A stretch of DNA of 55,271 nt, taken from positions 1-55,271 of the forward strand of contig CAKQXQ010000015.1 of assembly GCA_934292805.1 (NCBI GenBank). Direction: 5' to 3'. The DNA is from an uncultured Roseburia sp. (GTDB lineage Bacteria > Bacillota > Clostridia > Lachnospirales > Lachnospiraceae). The position numbers and the translations under genes were made by a program. Shown in pieces: positions 1 through 6,619 of this stretch (position 1 is its first letter; the number at the start of each line of letters is the position of its first letter). A model generated the notes under the pieces. It searched no databases and was not told where the DNA came from. It was given only the letters and a program-made list of their open reading frames with translations.

Positions 1-127
1 ATCTTAAAATTTCATTCGTTAAAGTCACTTTAATCATATAAAAAAGCCTCCCTTTCAAATATTATTATATCCAAAAGAAAAGCTTTTTTCCATTAATTTT
101 TCACTATTTTTTCACTATTTTCCGCTT

Positions 128-1327
128 CTACTTCTCATCAACAACCTGAAAAATGTAGAACTTCAGATAATAACTTTCATCCGCCGCCCACAAAATCGGA
201 TGATCCGGTGCCTGTGTACGGAATTCCACCTGACGGAGTCTCTTGTGTGTTGCCTTGGCAGCCTCTTTCACAGTCTTTGCGAGAAGCTCCTGTGTCATAA
301 AATGAGAGCACGAACAGGTGGCAAGATAACCGCCATTTTTCACTAATTTTAAGCCCTTCATGTTAATTTCACGATAACCTTTGATCGCATTTTTTGTCGC
401 CTCGCGGGATTTTGTGAATGCCGGTGGATCTAAGATGACTACATCGTATTTTTCTCCTGCCTGTGCAAGCTTCGGCAGCTCATCCAAAACATTTGCCTGA
501 CGGAAATGCACGGTGTTTTCCAGATGGTTCAATCTTGCATTCGTCTCTGCCTGGCTCACTGCATATTCGGAAATATCAAGTCCGGTGACCTCTGCTGCCC
601 CGGCGATTCCGGCGTTCAGTGCGAATGTTCCCATATGTGTAAAACAGTCCAGTACTTTCTTGCCTTTGCAGATACGCTGCATGGCAAGACGGTTGTATTT
701 CTGATCGAGGAAAAATCCGGTTTTCTGGCCATTTGCTACATCTACGATATAGTGAACACCGTTTTCCACGATCTCAATATTTGTATCAAATTCCTCTCCA
801 AGAAATCCTTTTACCTTTGGAAGACCTTCTTTTGTACGTTCGTTGGCATCGCTCCGCTCATAAACTCCACGGATCGCAATTCCGTCTTCTGACAGTATTT
901 CTTTCAGATCTGCTACGATTTCCTCCTTAAACTGTTCCATTCCAAGTGCCAGGCATTCCACGACAAGTACATCTTCATATTTATCAATCACAAGACCCGG
1001 CAAAAAATCAGCCTCACCGAATATAATGCGGCAGGAGCTGGTATCTACCGTCGTCTTACGATACTCCCATGCATTTTTCACTCTCATTTTCAAAAATGCA
1101 CGATCGATCTCCTGATCCGGTTTTCTTGTCATCATGCGGACACGGATTTTAGAATTCTGATTGATAAAACCCTTTCCCATCGGATATCCGTCAAAGTCAT
1201 GAACGGTTACAACTTCTCCGTTTTTAAATCTTCCTGTGATCGTATCGATCTCATTATCAAAAATCCACGCACCACCTGCTTTGATCGTACGTCCTTCTCC
1301 TTTTTTCAATGTTACGATTGCACTCAT
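128..1327 (-). CDS. rlmI: RlmI-type class I SAM-dependent rRNA (cytosine-C5) methyltransferase
   Basis: The 399-residue protein has the layout of the RlmI/YccW family, which methylates a cytosine in 23S rRNA using S-adenosylmethionine. An N-terminal PUA-like RNA-binding part (about 1-75, with GEVVTVHDFDGYPMGKGFIN) precedes a Rossmann methyltransferase domain. The SAM loop VLDCFTHMGTFALNAG lies near 228-243 and the catalytic-region motif VILDPPAFTKS near 300. Length is normal for the family. The start is supported by AAGGAG ten bases upstream. It lies 16 bp downstream of the Nudix-IMPase gene on the same strand, so the two are probably cotranscribed. The exact target cytosine cannot be read from sequence, since RlmI-like paralogues in Firmicutes are poorly characterised. 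Confidence 0.88.
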   Translation of the reverse strand: MSAIVTLKKGEGRTIKAGGAWIFDNEIDTITGRFKNGEVVTVHDFDGYPMGKGFINQNSKIRVRMMTRKPDQEIDRAFLKMRVKNAWEYRKTTVDTSSCRIIFGEADFLPGLVIDKYEDVLVVECLALGMEQFKEEIVADLKEILSEDGIAIRGVYERSDANERTKEGLPKVKGFLGEEFDTNIEIVENGVHYIVDVANGQKTGFFLDQKYNRLAMQRICKGKKVLDCFTHMGTFALNAGIAGAAEVTGLDISEYAVSQAETNARLNHLENTVHFRQANVLDELPKLAQAGEKYDVVILDPPAFTKSREATKNAIKGYREINMKGLKLVKNGGYLATCSCSHFMTQELLAKTVKEAAKATHKRLRQVEFRTQAPDHPILWAADESYYLKFYIFQVVDEK

Positions 1328-1343
1328 TTACTATTTTCTCCTT

Positions 1344-2675
1344 TTATTGTAATTTTGCCCGGCCATTTGTTGCAAGCACGGAACATGGTTTGTCCAGCGT
1401 GATCTCATCTCCATCGACTGTCGTCACAACTCCGCCGGCCTCCTGTACGATCAATGCCCCTGCGGCATAATCCCATGGGCTTAACCTAAGTTCAAAATAC
1501 AGTTCTGCCCTTCCGGCAGCAATACTGCACAGATCAATCGCTGCTGATCCGCTTCTTCTGATATCTAGTGCTCTTTTAAAATATGCATATGCCATCTGGA
1601 AAGACTTCCTGCTTAATTCTTCATAATATGGCGATGTTCCAAATAATACCACACCTTCAGACAGTGGATTTGCGGATACGCGTATCGGCTTTCCATTTAA
1701 AAAAGCCCCTCTGCCACGTTCTGCTGTGTACATTTCATTCAGATATGGGTTGTAAACAACACCGATATATGCTTTTCCGTCATTTGTCAGCCCCACGGAG
1801 ATTGCACTGTTATGGTAATCCTTGATAAAATTCGTTGTTCCGTCGATCGGATCTACGATAAAGGCCATTCCTTTTTTTATCGAAGCGTGGATGTCATCCT
1901 CCTCACCCACAAAAACTGCGTTTGGTACAAGTTCCAGCAGCCTTTCTTTTAAAATCTGCTGCACCTTTTTATCATAGATGGTAACAAAGTTCGCATGCCC
2001 TTCTTTTTCGTCCACCATATCTGTAGTCCTCACTGCTTCCAGCATAATCTTTCCACAGTCCCTTACTGCATCTGCGATCTTTTCCACAAGGCTTTTATTT
2101 AATCTTCCAAGAACTGCTGTTTCCCGCTCAAGCCATGGGATATTGGAAACAAATGTGATTCCCTCTGCGGTTTTCTTCCGGTTTGCATTTATATAGGACT
2201 TTTGTATAAAATCCCTTAACTTTTTCTGCTCAGATAAAAGCAGGTAATTATTCTTTGCCAGTGCCTCTTCCACTGTCACAAATTCCGGATGAAATCCCTC
2301 TTTTTCTTCGTAATCCAAACCGGCTCCATCCATCCGCTTCTCACTCATCAGCCAGCATTCATAATAGCAGGACTCCATCTGAAAATATATGGCTGGATCA
2401 TCCACATCAATATTTTGTTCAAATGTCTTACCGATTGCAAGACCGATATGAATATCCGTATAGCCAGTCTCCTCTGAGATCTCCCGAAGAAGTGCCTCTT
2501 TTTCTGACTCACCCTCTTCGATTCCGCCTCCCGGAAATTTATAATCGCCTTCCTTCGTACATACCATCAAAAGCTTGTTCTGATAATGAACGATTCCACG
2601 GACTGCAGATCTTTTTTTGATCTCTGCCTGTTCTTCCGGCAGCTCATCTGTAATGAACGTTAAATCAAATTGCAT
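1344..2675 (-). CDS. Nudix hydrolase - inositol monophosphatase family fusion
   Basis: This 443-residue protein joins two hydrolase domains. Residues about 1-150 form a Nudix domain with a full Nudix box (GGIEEGESEKEALLREISEE, then TG), which hydrolyses nucleoside-diphosphate-linked compounds. Residues about 185-440 form an inositol-monophosphatase/FBPase-like domain, with the metal-binding motif DPIDGTTNF and the second signature WDYAAGALIVQEAGG. A longer reading frame reaches 2762, but the ATG at 2675 has GGGAGGA five bases upstream and begins directly at the Nudix fold, so it is preferred. A minus-strand TATAAT lies about 50 bp further upstream, with no good -35. The fusion suggests coupled removal of diphosphate and monophosphate groups from a linked substrate, for example a sugar or nucleotide derivative; that is inference. 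It forms a two-gene operon with the rlmI-like gene. Confidence 0.87.
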   Translation of the reverse strand: MQFDLTFITDELPEEQAEIKKRSAVRGIVHYQNKLLMVCTKEGDYKFPGGGIEEGESEKEALLREISEETGYTDIHIGLAIGKTFEQNIDVDDPAIYFQMESCYYECWLMSEKRMDGAGLDYEEKEGFHPEFVTVEEALAKNNYLLLSEQKKLRDFIQKSYINANRKKTAEGITFVSNIPWLERETAVLGRLNKSLVEKIADAVRDCGKIMLEAVRTTDMVDEKEGHANFVTIYDKKVQQILKERLLELVPNAVFVGEEDDIHASIKKGMAFIVDPIDGTTNFIKDYHNSAISVGLTNDGKAYIGVVYNPYLNEMYTAERGRGAFLNGKPIRVSANPLSEGVVLFGTSPYYEELSRKSFQMAYAYFKRALDIRRSGSAAIDLCSIAAGRAELYFELRLSPWDYAAGALIVQEAGGVVTTVDGDEITLDKPCSVLATNGRAKLQ

Positions 2676-2822
2676 GCTTCCTCCCTCGGTTCTTCTTTTC
2701 TCTGTATTTATTCTGCTTTTTATTATATCTATTTTTTTACTGGAATGATAGAAAAAATTCAAATCAAATTTATGAAAGATGTATTTCTTTCAGATTTAAT
2801 GAAAGATCTCTTCCTTTAGGAC

Positions 2823-2851
2823 TTGTAAATTCTGTCATAAAGTGTTAAAAT
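2823..2851 (+). promoter_or_regulatory. Predicted promoter of the CoA-transferase gene
   Basis: TTGTAA (2823-2828) and TAAAAT (2846-2851) are separated by 17 bp and face the CoA-transferase gene about 120 bp downstream. The gene itself has GGAGG eight bases before its ATG. Confidence 0.55.
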
Positions 2852-2969
2852 ATATATTGATAAATTTTTAACAATCTTCTGTTTATGACCATATAAGATT
2901 AACAATCGATTTTTTTCTTAACAGGCATAAGCAGCCTACATTTATTCGTGAATTGCGGAGGTATTTGAA

Positions 2970-4310
2970 ATGGATTACACACAGGAATACAAACAGAAAC
3001 TTGTTTCTGCTGATGAAGCTGTAAAGCTTATCAAATCCGGGGACTGGGTTGATTACGGCTGGTGCAATGGTACTGTAGATGTTTTAGACCAGGCACTTGC
3101 AAAACGTACTGACGAATTAACAAATGTAAATTTACGCGGAGGTATTTTATTAAAACCTCTTGCTGTTTTTAACCGTGAAGATGCAGGCGAACATTTCACC
3201 TGGAACTCATGGCATATGTCCGGTATTGAGCGTAAGCTTATCTCACGCGGATGTGCTTATTACAGTCCGATCCGCTACTCTGAGCTTCCTCGTTATTACC
3301 GGGAATCCTCCTGTCCTGATGATGTTGCCATGATCATGGTAGCTCCTATGGACAAACACGGCTATTTTAACTTCGGGCCGAATGCATCCCATCTCGGTGC
3401 AATGTGCGAAACAGCCAAACACGTTATCGTAGAAGTCAATGAAAATATGCCACGCTGTCTCGGTGGTACAGAATGCGGTGTCCATATTTCTGATGTTACT
3501 TATATTGTAGAGGGCAATAATGCTCCGATCGGTGAACTTGGTGCAGGCGGTCCTGCCACTGATGTTGATAAAAAAGTTGCCCAACTTATCGTAGACCAGA
3601 TTCCAAACGGCGCCTGTTTGCAGCTTGGTATCGGAGGCATGCCGAACGCTGTAGGTTCCCTGATCGCAGAATCTGATTTAAAAGATCTCGGGGTTCATAC
3701 AGAAATGTATGTAGACGCTTTTGTTGATATTGCAAGAGCCGGAAAGATCAACGGTTCCAAGAAAAATATCGACCGCTTCCGTCAGGTTTACGGTTTTGGT
3801 GCAGGAACCAAAAAGATGTATGACTATCTGGACGAAAACCCTGAGCTAATGAGTGCTCCTGTCAGTTATACAAATGATATCCGTTCTATCTCTGCGCTGG
3901 ATAATTTTATCTCCATTAACAACTGCGTAGATATTGACCTGTTCGGCCAGATCAGTTCTGAATCTTCCGGAATCAAACAGATCAGTGGTGCAGGTGGACA
4001 GCTTGACTTCGTACTTGGTGCTTACCTTTCCAATGGTGGAAAGAGCTTTATCTGCTGTTCCTCAACCTTCACAGACAAGAAGGGCGTAATGCACTCCCGC
4101 ATCCGTCCGACTTTAGCAGAGGGATCTATTGTTACCGATACTCGTGCCAACACACATTATGTTGTAACAGAATATGGTATGGTAAATCTGAAAGGACTTT
4201 CCTCCTGGCAGAAAGCTGAGGCATTGATCTCTGTTGCTCATCCTGATTTCCGTGATGAACTGATCGCTGAAGCTGAGAAAATGCATATCTGGAGACGGTC
4301 GAATAAATAG
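2970..4310 (+). CDS. but: Butyryl-CoA:acetate CoA-transferase
   Basis: The enzyme moves CoA from butyryl-CoA to acetate, which is the last step of butyrate formation in Roseburia and Eubacterium rectale. The 446-residue protein closely matches my memory of that enzyme along its length: DYGWCNGTVDVLDQALAKRT near the N-terminus, GERKLISRG-like HMSGIERKLISRG near 80, GGPATDVDKKVAQLIVDQIP near 190, and IWRRSNK at the C-terminus. The catalytic glutamate of this family lies in GVHTEMYVDAF (about 244-254), and a glycine-rich CoA-site motif GAGGQLDFVLGAYLS is present near 340. It is a monocistronic gene with its own promoter and a strong hairpin downstream. Related family members act on 4-hydroxybutyrate or propionate, but the WNSWHMSG region supports the butyryl type. 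Confidence 0.92.
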   Translation: MDYTQEYKQKLVSADEAVKLIKSGDWVDYGWCNGTVDVLDQALAKRTDELTNVNLRGGILLKPLAVFNREDAGEHFTWNSWHMSGIERKLISRGCAYYSPIRYSELPRYYRESSCPDDVAMIMVAPMDKHGYFNFGPNASHLGAMCETAKHVIVEVNENMPRCLGGTECGVHISDVTYIVEGNNAPIGELGAGGPATDVDKKVAQLIVDQIPNGACLQLGIGGMPNAVGSLIAESDLKDLGVHTEMYVDAFVDIARAGKINGSKKNIDRFRQVYGFGAGTKKMYDYLDENPELMSAPVSYTNDIRSISALDNFISINNCVDIDLFGQISSESSGIKQISGAGGQLDFVLGAYLSNGGKSFICCSSTFTDKKGVMHSRIRPTLAEGSIVTDTRANTHYVVTEYGMVNLKGLSSWQKAEALISVAHPDFRDELIAEAEKMHIWRRSNK

Positions 4311-4409
4311 TTGACCGGAACCCTCAGTCATTTTGCAATCGAAGGCACACCGGATGTGATTCTTGTCATTCTCGGTGCTGCCATTATCCTTGTACAATAT
4401 GTTTTCTAA
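4311..4409 (+). pseudogene. Possible remnant: C-terminal end of a membrane protein, in frame after the CoA-transferase stop
   Basis: Directly after the TAG stop of the CoA-transferase the same frame stays open for 32 codons and then ends in TAA. It encodes a hydrophobic tail (GTPDVILVILGAAIILVQYVF). The CoA-transferase is already full length, so this is not its true C-terminus. It has no ribosome site of its own apart from a TTG at the junction. It could be the degraded end of a transporter gene or chance. I do not recognise the family. Confidence 0.25.
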
Positions 4410-4418
4410 AGTAGCTGT

Positions 4419-4456
4419 AAAATGCCAGCCCGGATATTGACCGGGGCTGGCATTTT
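4419..4456. terminator. Bidirectional intrinsic terminator
   Basis: AAAATGCCAGCCCGG pairs with CCGGGGCTGGCATTTT across a 7-base loop. The A/T flanks let it act on both strands, between the converging CoA-transferase and carbonic-anhydrase-like genes. Confidence 0.85.
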
Positions 4457-4472
4457 CTGTTCCATATCACTT

Positions 4473-4973
4473 CTAAGCTTCTGCTTCCTTCATCAGATCA
4501 ACATAATGTTCTGCATTATGCCGGTTATCTTCCACTTCCTCTGCCGTGAGCTGGCGTACTACTTTTGCCGGATTGCCAAATGCCATGGAATTATCTGGAA
4601 TGACCATCTTCCCGGTGACAAGTGCTCCGGCTCCGAGGATACAGTTCTTTCCAACCACTGCACCGCTCAGTATAATACTTCCCATTCCAACGACTGTATT
4701 ATCTCCAACTGTGCAACCATGAACGACTGCATTATGTCCGATTGAGACACCTTTCCCGATGTGGATGGAATGTCCCTCATCTGTATGCAGTGTACTGTTA
4801 TCCTGCACATTGGAATTGTCGTCGATAAAGATACTTCCTGTATCGCCACGCACTACTGCATTATACCAGATTCCGACGTTCTCCCCTAATGTTACATCCC
4901 CGACAACATGTGCGCCCGGGGCAAGAAAAATGTGTGTTTTCTGATTATCTGATTCTAATTTTTTTGATTCCAT
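4473..4973 (-). CDS. Gamma-carbonic anhydrase family protein (left-handed beta-helix)
   Basis: The 166-residue product is a hexapeptide-repeat protein of the gamma-carbonic-anhydrase/YrdA/PaaY family, which bind a metal between subunits of a trimer. The repeats run from about residue 15 to 140 (VVGDVTLGENVGIWYNAVVRGD, GDNTVVGMGSIILSGAVVG; shown in part). The three expected metal-ligand histidines are present in the HTDEGHSIHIGKGVSIGHNAVVHG region. The C-terminus is a short helix typical of the group. An ORF reaches 5018, but the ATG at 4973 is chosen because GGAAGG lies just upstream. Whether it is an active carbonic anhydrase cannot be told, since many family members are acyl-CoA- or ferripyochelin-type proteins without shown activity. 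Confidence 0.87.
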   Translation of the reverse strand: MESKKLESDNQKTHIFLAPGAHVVGDVTLGENVGIWYNAVVRGDTGSIFIDDNSNVQDNSTLHTDEGHSIHIGKGVSIGHNAVVHGCTVGDNTVVGMGSIILSGAVVGKNCILGAGALVTGKMVIPDNSMAFGNPAKVVRQLTAEEVEDNRHNAEHYVDLMKEAEA

Positions 4974-5011
4974 CTTTTTCCTTCCCTGCTTTTCCATTAT
5001 CTTTAAATCAT

Positions 5012-5080
5012 ATTCCAATCCGATAAATTTCGCAATTCCAATCCGACAGATTTTGTAATTCCAATCCGATAGATTTATGG
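5012..5080. repeat. Three tandem 23-bp repeats
   Basis: Three head-to-tail 23-bp units at 5012-5034, 5035-5057 and 5058-5080 each begin with ATTCCAATCCGA followed by a TTT-containing segment. A decayed fourth copy may follow. They lie between the carbonic-anhydrase-like gene and the GNAT gene, upstream of the former. Confidence 0.8.
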
Positions 5081-5098
5081 TTTTTAACCCGATTTATT

Positions 5099-5644
5099 TT
5101 AGATTTCATTTACTATTTTTTTGTAGAAATACAGATCCGCCTTTCCTTCCTGTTTCGTTCCATCATACACCGGCAGGTTCATGCCGCCAAGCGTATAACC
5201 GTTCTTAAAATAAAATTGACATGCACCGAGATTATTGTCCTGGCAAATGAGCCACACACCGATCTTGTCCATTTTTTCTGCCAGCTCCATTGCGCGTTTC
5301 AAAAGCATGCTGCCAACTCCATATCTTCTGTAATCTTTCAGCACAAGCAGATTATCCAGATACAGATAACGGTTCCACTGCTCATAAAGGAGTGCATATC
5401 CTACGCATTTTCCATCTGCATACGCAGCCAGTCCACGGAAATCTTCTCCCATTTTTTCAAACTCATAATCTTCATTTGGAAAACACTGCTCTGTCACCTC
5501 TTCCGGCGTAAATGCTTTTATTCTGTAACTCCAGTTCTCACCGTCATAGATTGGGATCACTTTTCCTTCATTTAAAAATGGCTCGTTTGGGAGGCGTAGA
5601 GCATCCTTGTTTGCTGCTGTAATTTCTTTAATTTCAATAGTCAT
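5099..5644 (-). CDS. GNAT N-acetyltransferase, streptothricin-acetyltransferase-like
   Basis: This 181-residue protein is a GNAT-fold acetyltransferase that takes acetyl-CoA as donor. The acetyl-CoA pyrophosphate loop is RRYGVGSML (about 106-114), preceded by strand YLYLDNLLVLKDY and followed by the QDNNLGACQFYFKNGY segment. The N-terminus (LPNEPF...GKVIPIYDGENWSY) and the central motif WNRYLYLDNL resemble the Sat4/streptothricin acetyltransferase group as I remember it, so resistance to an aminoglycoside-like antibiotic is a possible role. Many homologues in gut Firmicutes have no known substrate. AAGGA lies 6 bases before the ATG. Upstream on the same strand is a terminated structured RNA at 5762-5959, which could be a regulatory leader of this gene. 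Confidence 0.82.
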   Translation of the reverse strand: MTIEIKEITAANKDALRLPNEPFLNEGKVIPIYDGENWSYRIKAFTPEEVTEQCFPNEDYEFEKMGEDFRGLAAYADGKCVGYALLYEQWNRYLYLDNLLVLKDYRRYGVGSMLLKRAMELAEKMDKIGVWLICQDNNLGACQFYFKNGYTLGGMNLPVYDGTKQEGKADLYFYKKIVNEI

Positions 5645-5761
5645 TGGGGGTCCTTTCTATATTTTCTTTTTCTCTCTTTGTATATTATAAGTGTATTGCT
5701 ATTTTCATTCCTCATCCACTAAAATCATTTCAGACTTTGCCATTCATACCCCATTAATTTC

Positions 5762-5959
5762 AAAAAGGTTGCCCTTTCGGACAACCTTTTCTCTTTCTTC
5801 TGATGCTGATTTTTCTGTTGTCTGCCAACCGTCCGCCTCTCTATGTGCGGCTTAACTGTGGAGTTTTTCTGTTGCTCCCCAACCTGCCAGCCTACGAACT
5901 GGCTAAAATGTCAGATTTTTAAGGTGTCAGCACACCCGGATAAACTCATCTATCTCTGT
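5762..5959 (-). ncRNA. Structured RNA of unknown family with strong promoter and terminator
   Basis: A transcript of about 200 nt is predicted from the promoter at 5966-5994 to an intrinsic terminator at 5762-5790 (GGTTGTCC, GAAA loop, GGGCAACC, then five T). Inside are several GC-rich hairpins: GGTGT/ACACC near the 5' end, GCCAG/CTGGC, and CCGC/GCGG. Two copies of a motif GGTTG(5-6 nt)CAACAGAAAAA occur at 5860-5884 and 5805-5830. In the first copy the loop GGAG can pair with CTCC after the A-rich run, giving an H-type pseudoknot. No long ORF lies inside; a 12-codon ATG frame near the 5' end lacks a clear ribosome site. It may be an independent small RNA or an attenuating leader for the GNAT gene 120 bp downstream. 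I do not recognise the family. Confidence 0.65.
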
Positions 5960-5965
5960 ACTATT

Positions 5966-5994
5966 ATTATATGAATTGGCTCCTTTTATGTCAA
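5966..5994 (-). promoter_or_regulatory. Consensus sigma-A promoter of the structured RNA
   Basis: On the minus strand TTGACA (5989-5994) and TATAAT (5966-5971) match consensus exactly with a 17-bp spacer, one of the strongest promoters in the window. Confidence 0.85.
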
Positions 5995-6076
5995 GCGGAG
6001 TAAATATTTTTCCAAGAATTTTTGTAGTGTCCATTTAACATTTCAAGTGTATCAACTAAAGCGTCTTCTTACCTCT

Positions 6077-6122
6077 TACCCTGTGTTATGTATTTATCTC
6101 ATTTTATAAAATACATTTTCAC
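6077..6122. repeat. Direct repeat, left copy, flanking the toxin-antitoxin module
   Basis: This stretch begins TACCCTGTGTTATG and ends near AATACATTT. It has a close direct copy at 6522-6568. The two lie on either side of the toxin-antitoxin genes. Confidence 0.65.
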
Positions 6123-6173
6123 TGAATATTTCCTTTAGTTACTGCATTTATACACTTTTCTTCACTTTTCTTC

Positions 6174-6202
6174 TTGAATCTTTAGCTCTGACATACTATA
6201 AT
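6174..6202 (+). promoter_or_regulatory. Promoter of the antisense antitoxin RNA
   Basis: TTGAAT (6174-6179) and TATAAT (6197-6202) with a 17-bp spacer point into the antisense RNA. Confidence 0.7.
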
Positions 6203-6208
6203 AAACAT

Positions 6209-6300
6209 AAAGAGAAGCAGCCGCCCACAAAGTGGTTAGCCTCACATGGTAATTAAATGCCTACCTTGCACCGGCCAAGTACAAAGGTAGGCATTTTTAT
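6209..6300 (+). ncRNA. Predicted antisense antitoxin RNA of a type I toxin-antitoxin module
   Basis: A plus-strand transcript of about 90 nt would start near 6209 and end at a hairpin (ATGCCTACCTT at 6257-6267 with AAGGTAGGCAT at 6284-6294, then TTTTT). It runs toward the 3' end of the minus-strand toxin mRNA and overlaps it across the shared hairpin. This is the usual convergent layout of Fst/TxpA-type antitoxin RNAs. The segment GCAGCCGCCCACAAAG resembles the opening of such RNAs, from memory only. Confidence 0.65.
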
Positions 6301-6389
6301 TTTCGCTTGTTATTCCTATCTATGTAGGCAAGCAGTGTAATTAAAAATGTTGCAAACAAAATCAAGTCCTGAAATGAAAACATTTCCAT
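6297..6389 (-). CDS. Small hydrophobic type I toxin, holin-like toxin family
   Basis: The gene encodes 30 residues: a short polar start MEMFSFQD, one membrane helix LILFATFLITLLAYI, and a basic tail DRNNKRK. That is the plan of the 'putative holin-like toxin' family and of Fst/TxpA/BsrG type I toxins, which insert in the cytoplasmic membrane when over-produced. A perfect ribosome site (GGGGAGG) lies 8 bases upstream of the ATG at 6389. An upstream CTCCC can pair with it to hide the site, as is common for these toxins. A second in-frame ATG two codons later is possible. The minus-strand promoter at 6459-6487 fits. A convergent antisense RNA completes the module. Confidence 0.8.
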   Translation of the reverse strand: MEMFSFQDLILFATFLITLLAYIDRNNKRK

Positions 6390-6458
6390 CCGCACCACCT
6401 CCCCTCTATCTCTAGCTGGGAGACTACCACCTTGTACACGATTACTTCTCATGTCGGT

Positions 6459-6487
6459 AGTGTATCACAATTTACATATGTAGGCAA
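6459..6487 (-). promoter_or_regulatory. Promoter of the toxin mRNA
   Basis: TTGCCT (6482-6487) and TACACT (6459-6464) on the minus strand have a 17-bp spacer and give a 5' leader of about 60 nt that contains a hairpin covering the ribosome site. Confidence 0.6.
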
Positions 6488-6521
6488 TCTTCTTTTCAAA
6501 ATATCCTGTGATTTCACTGTT

Positions 6522-6568
6522 TACCCTGTGTTATGTTTTTACTTTGTTTTATAGAAATACATTTACAG
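6522..6568. repeat. Direct repeat, right copy, flanking the toxin-antitoxin module
   Basis: This is the partner of the copy at 6077-6122. Both share TACCCTGTGTTATGT followed by TTTATA and AATACATTT, and are about 80 percent identical by eye over 45 bp. Confidence 0.65.
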
Positions 6569-6572
6569 ACCG

Positions 6573-6602
6573 AAAAAAAGAGCCCCCATGTGGGGGCTCT
6601 TA
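6573..6602 (-). terminator. Intrinsic terminator of gdhA
   Basis: On the minus strand AGAGCCCCCACATGGGGGCT forms a strong hairpin followed by seven T, 18 bases after the gdhA stop. Confidence 0.92.
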
Positions 6603-6619
6603 TCTTGAATAATTATTAA

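Noticed and set aside
5762..5959. 6S RNA, SRP RNA or preQ1 riboswitch
   Set aside because: The two ends do not pair into a long closing stem as in 6S RNA, no SRP Alu/S-domain tetraloop motif is present, and the pseudoknot motif does not match preQ1 consensus.
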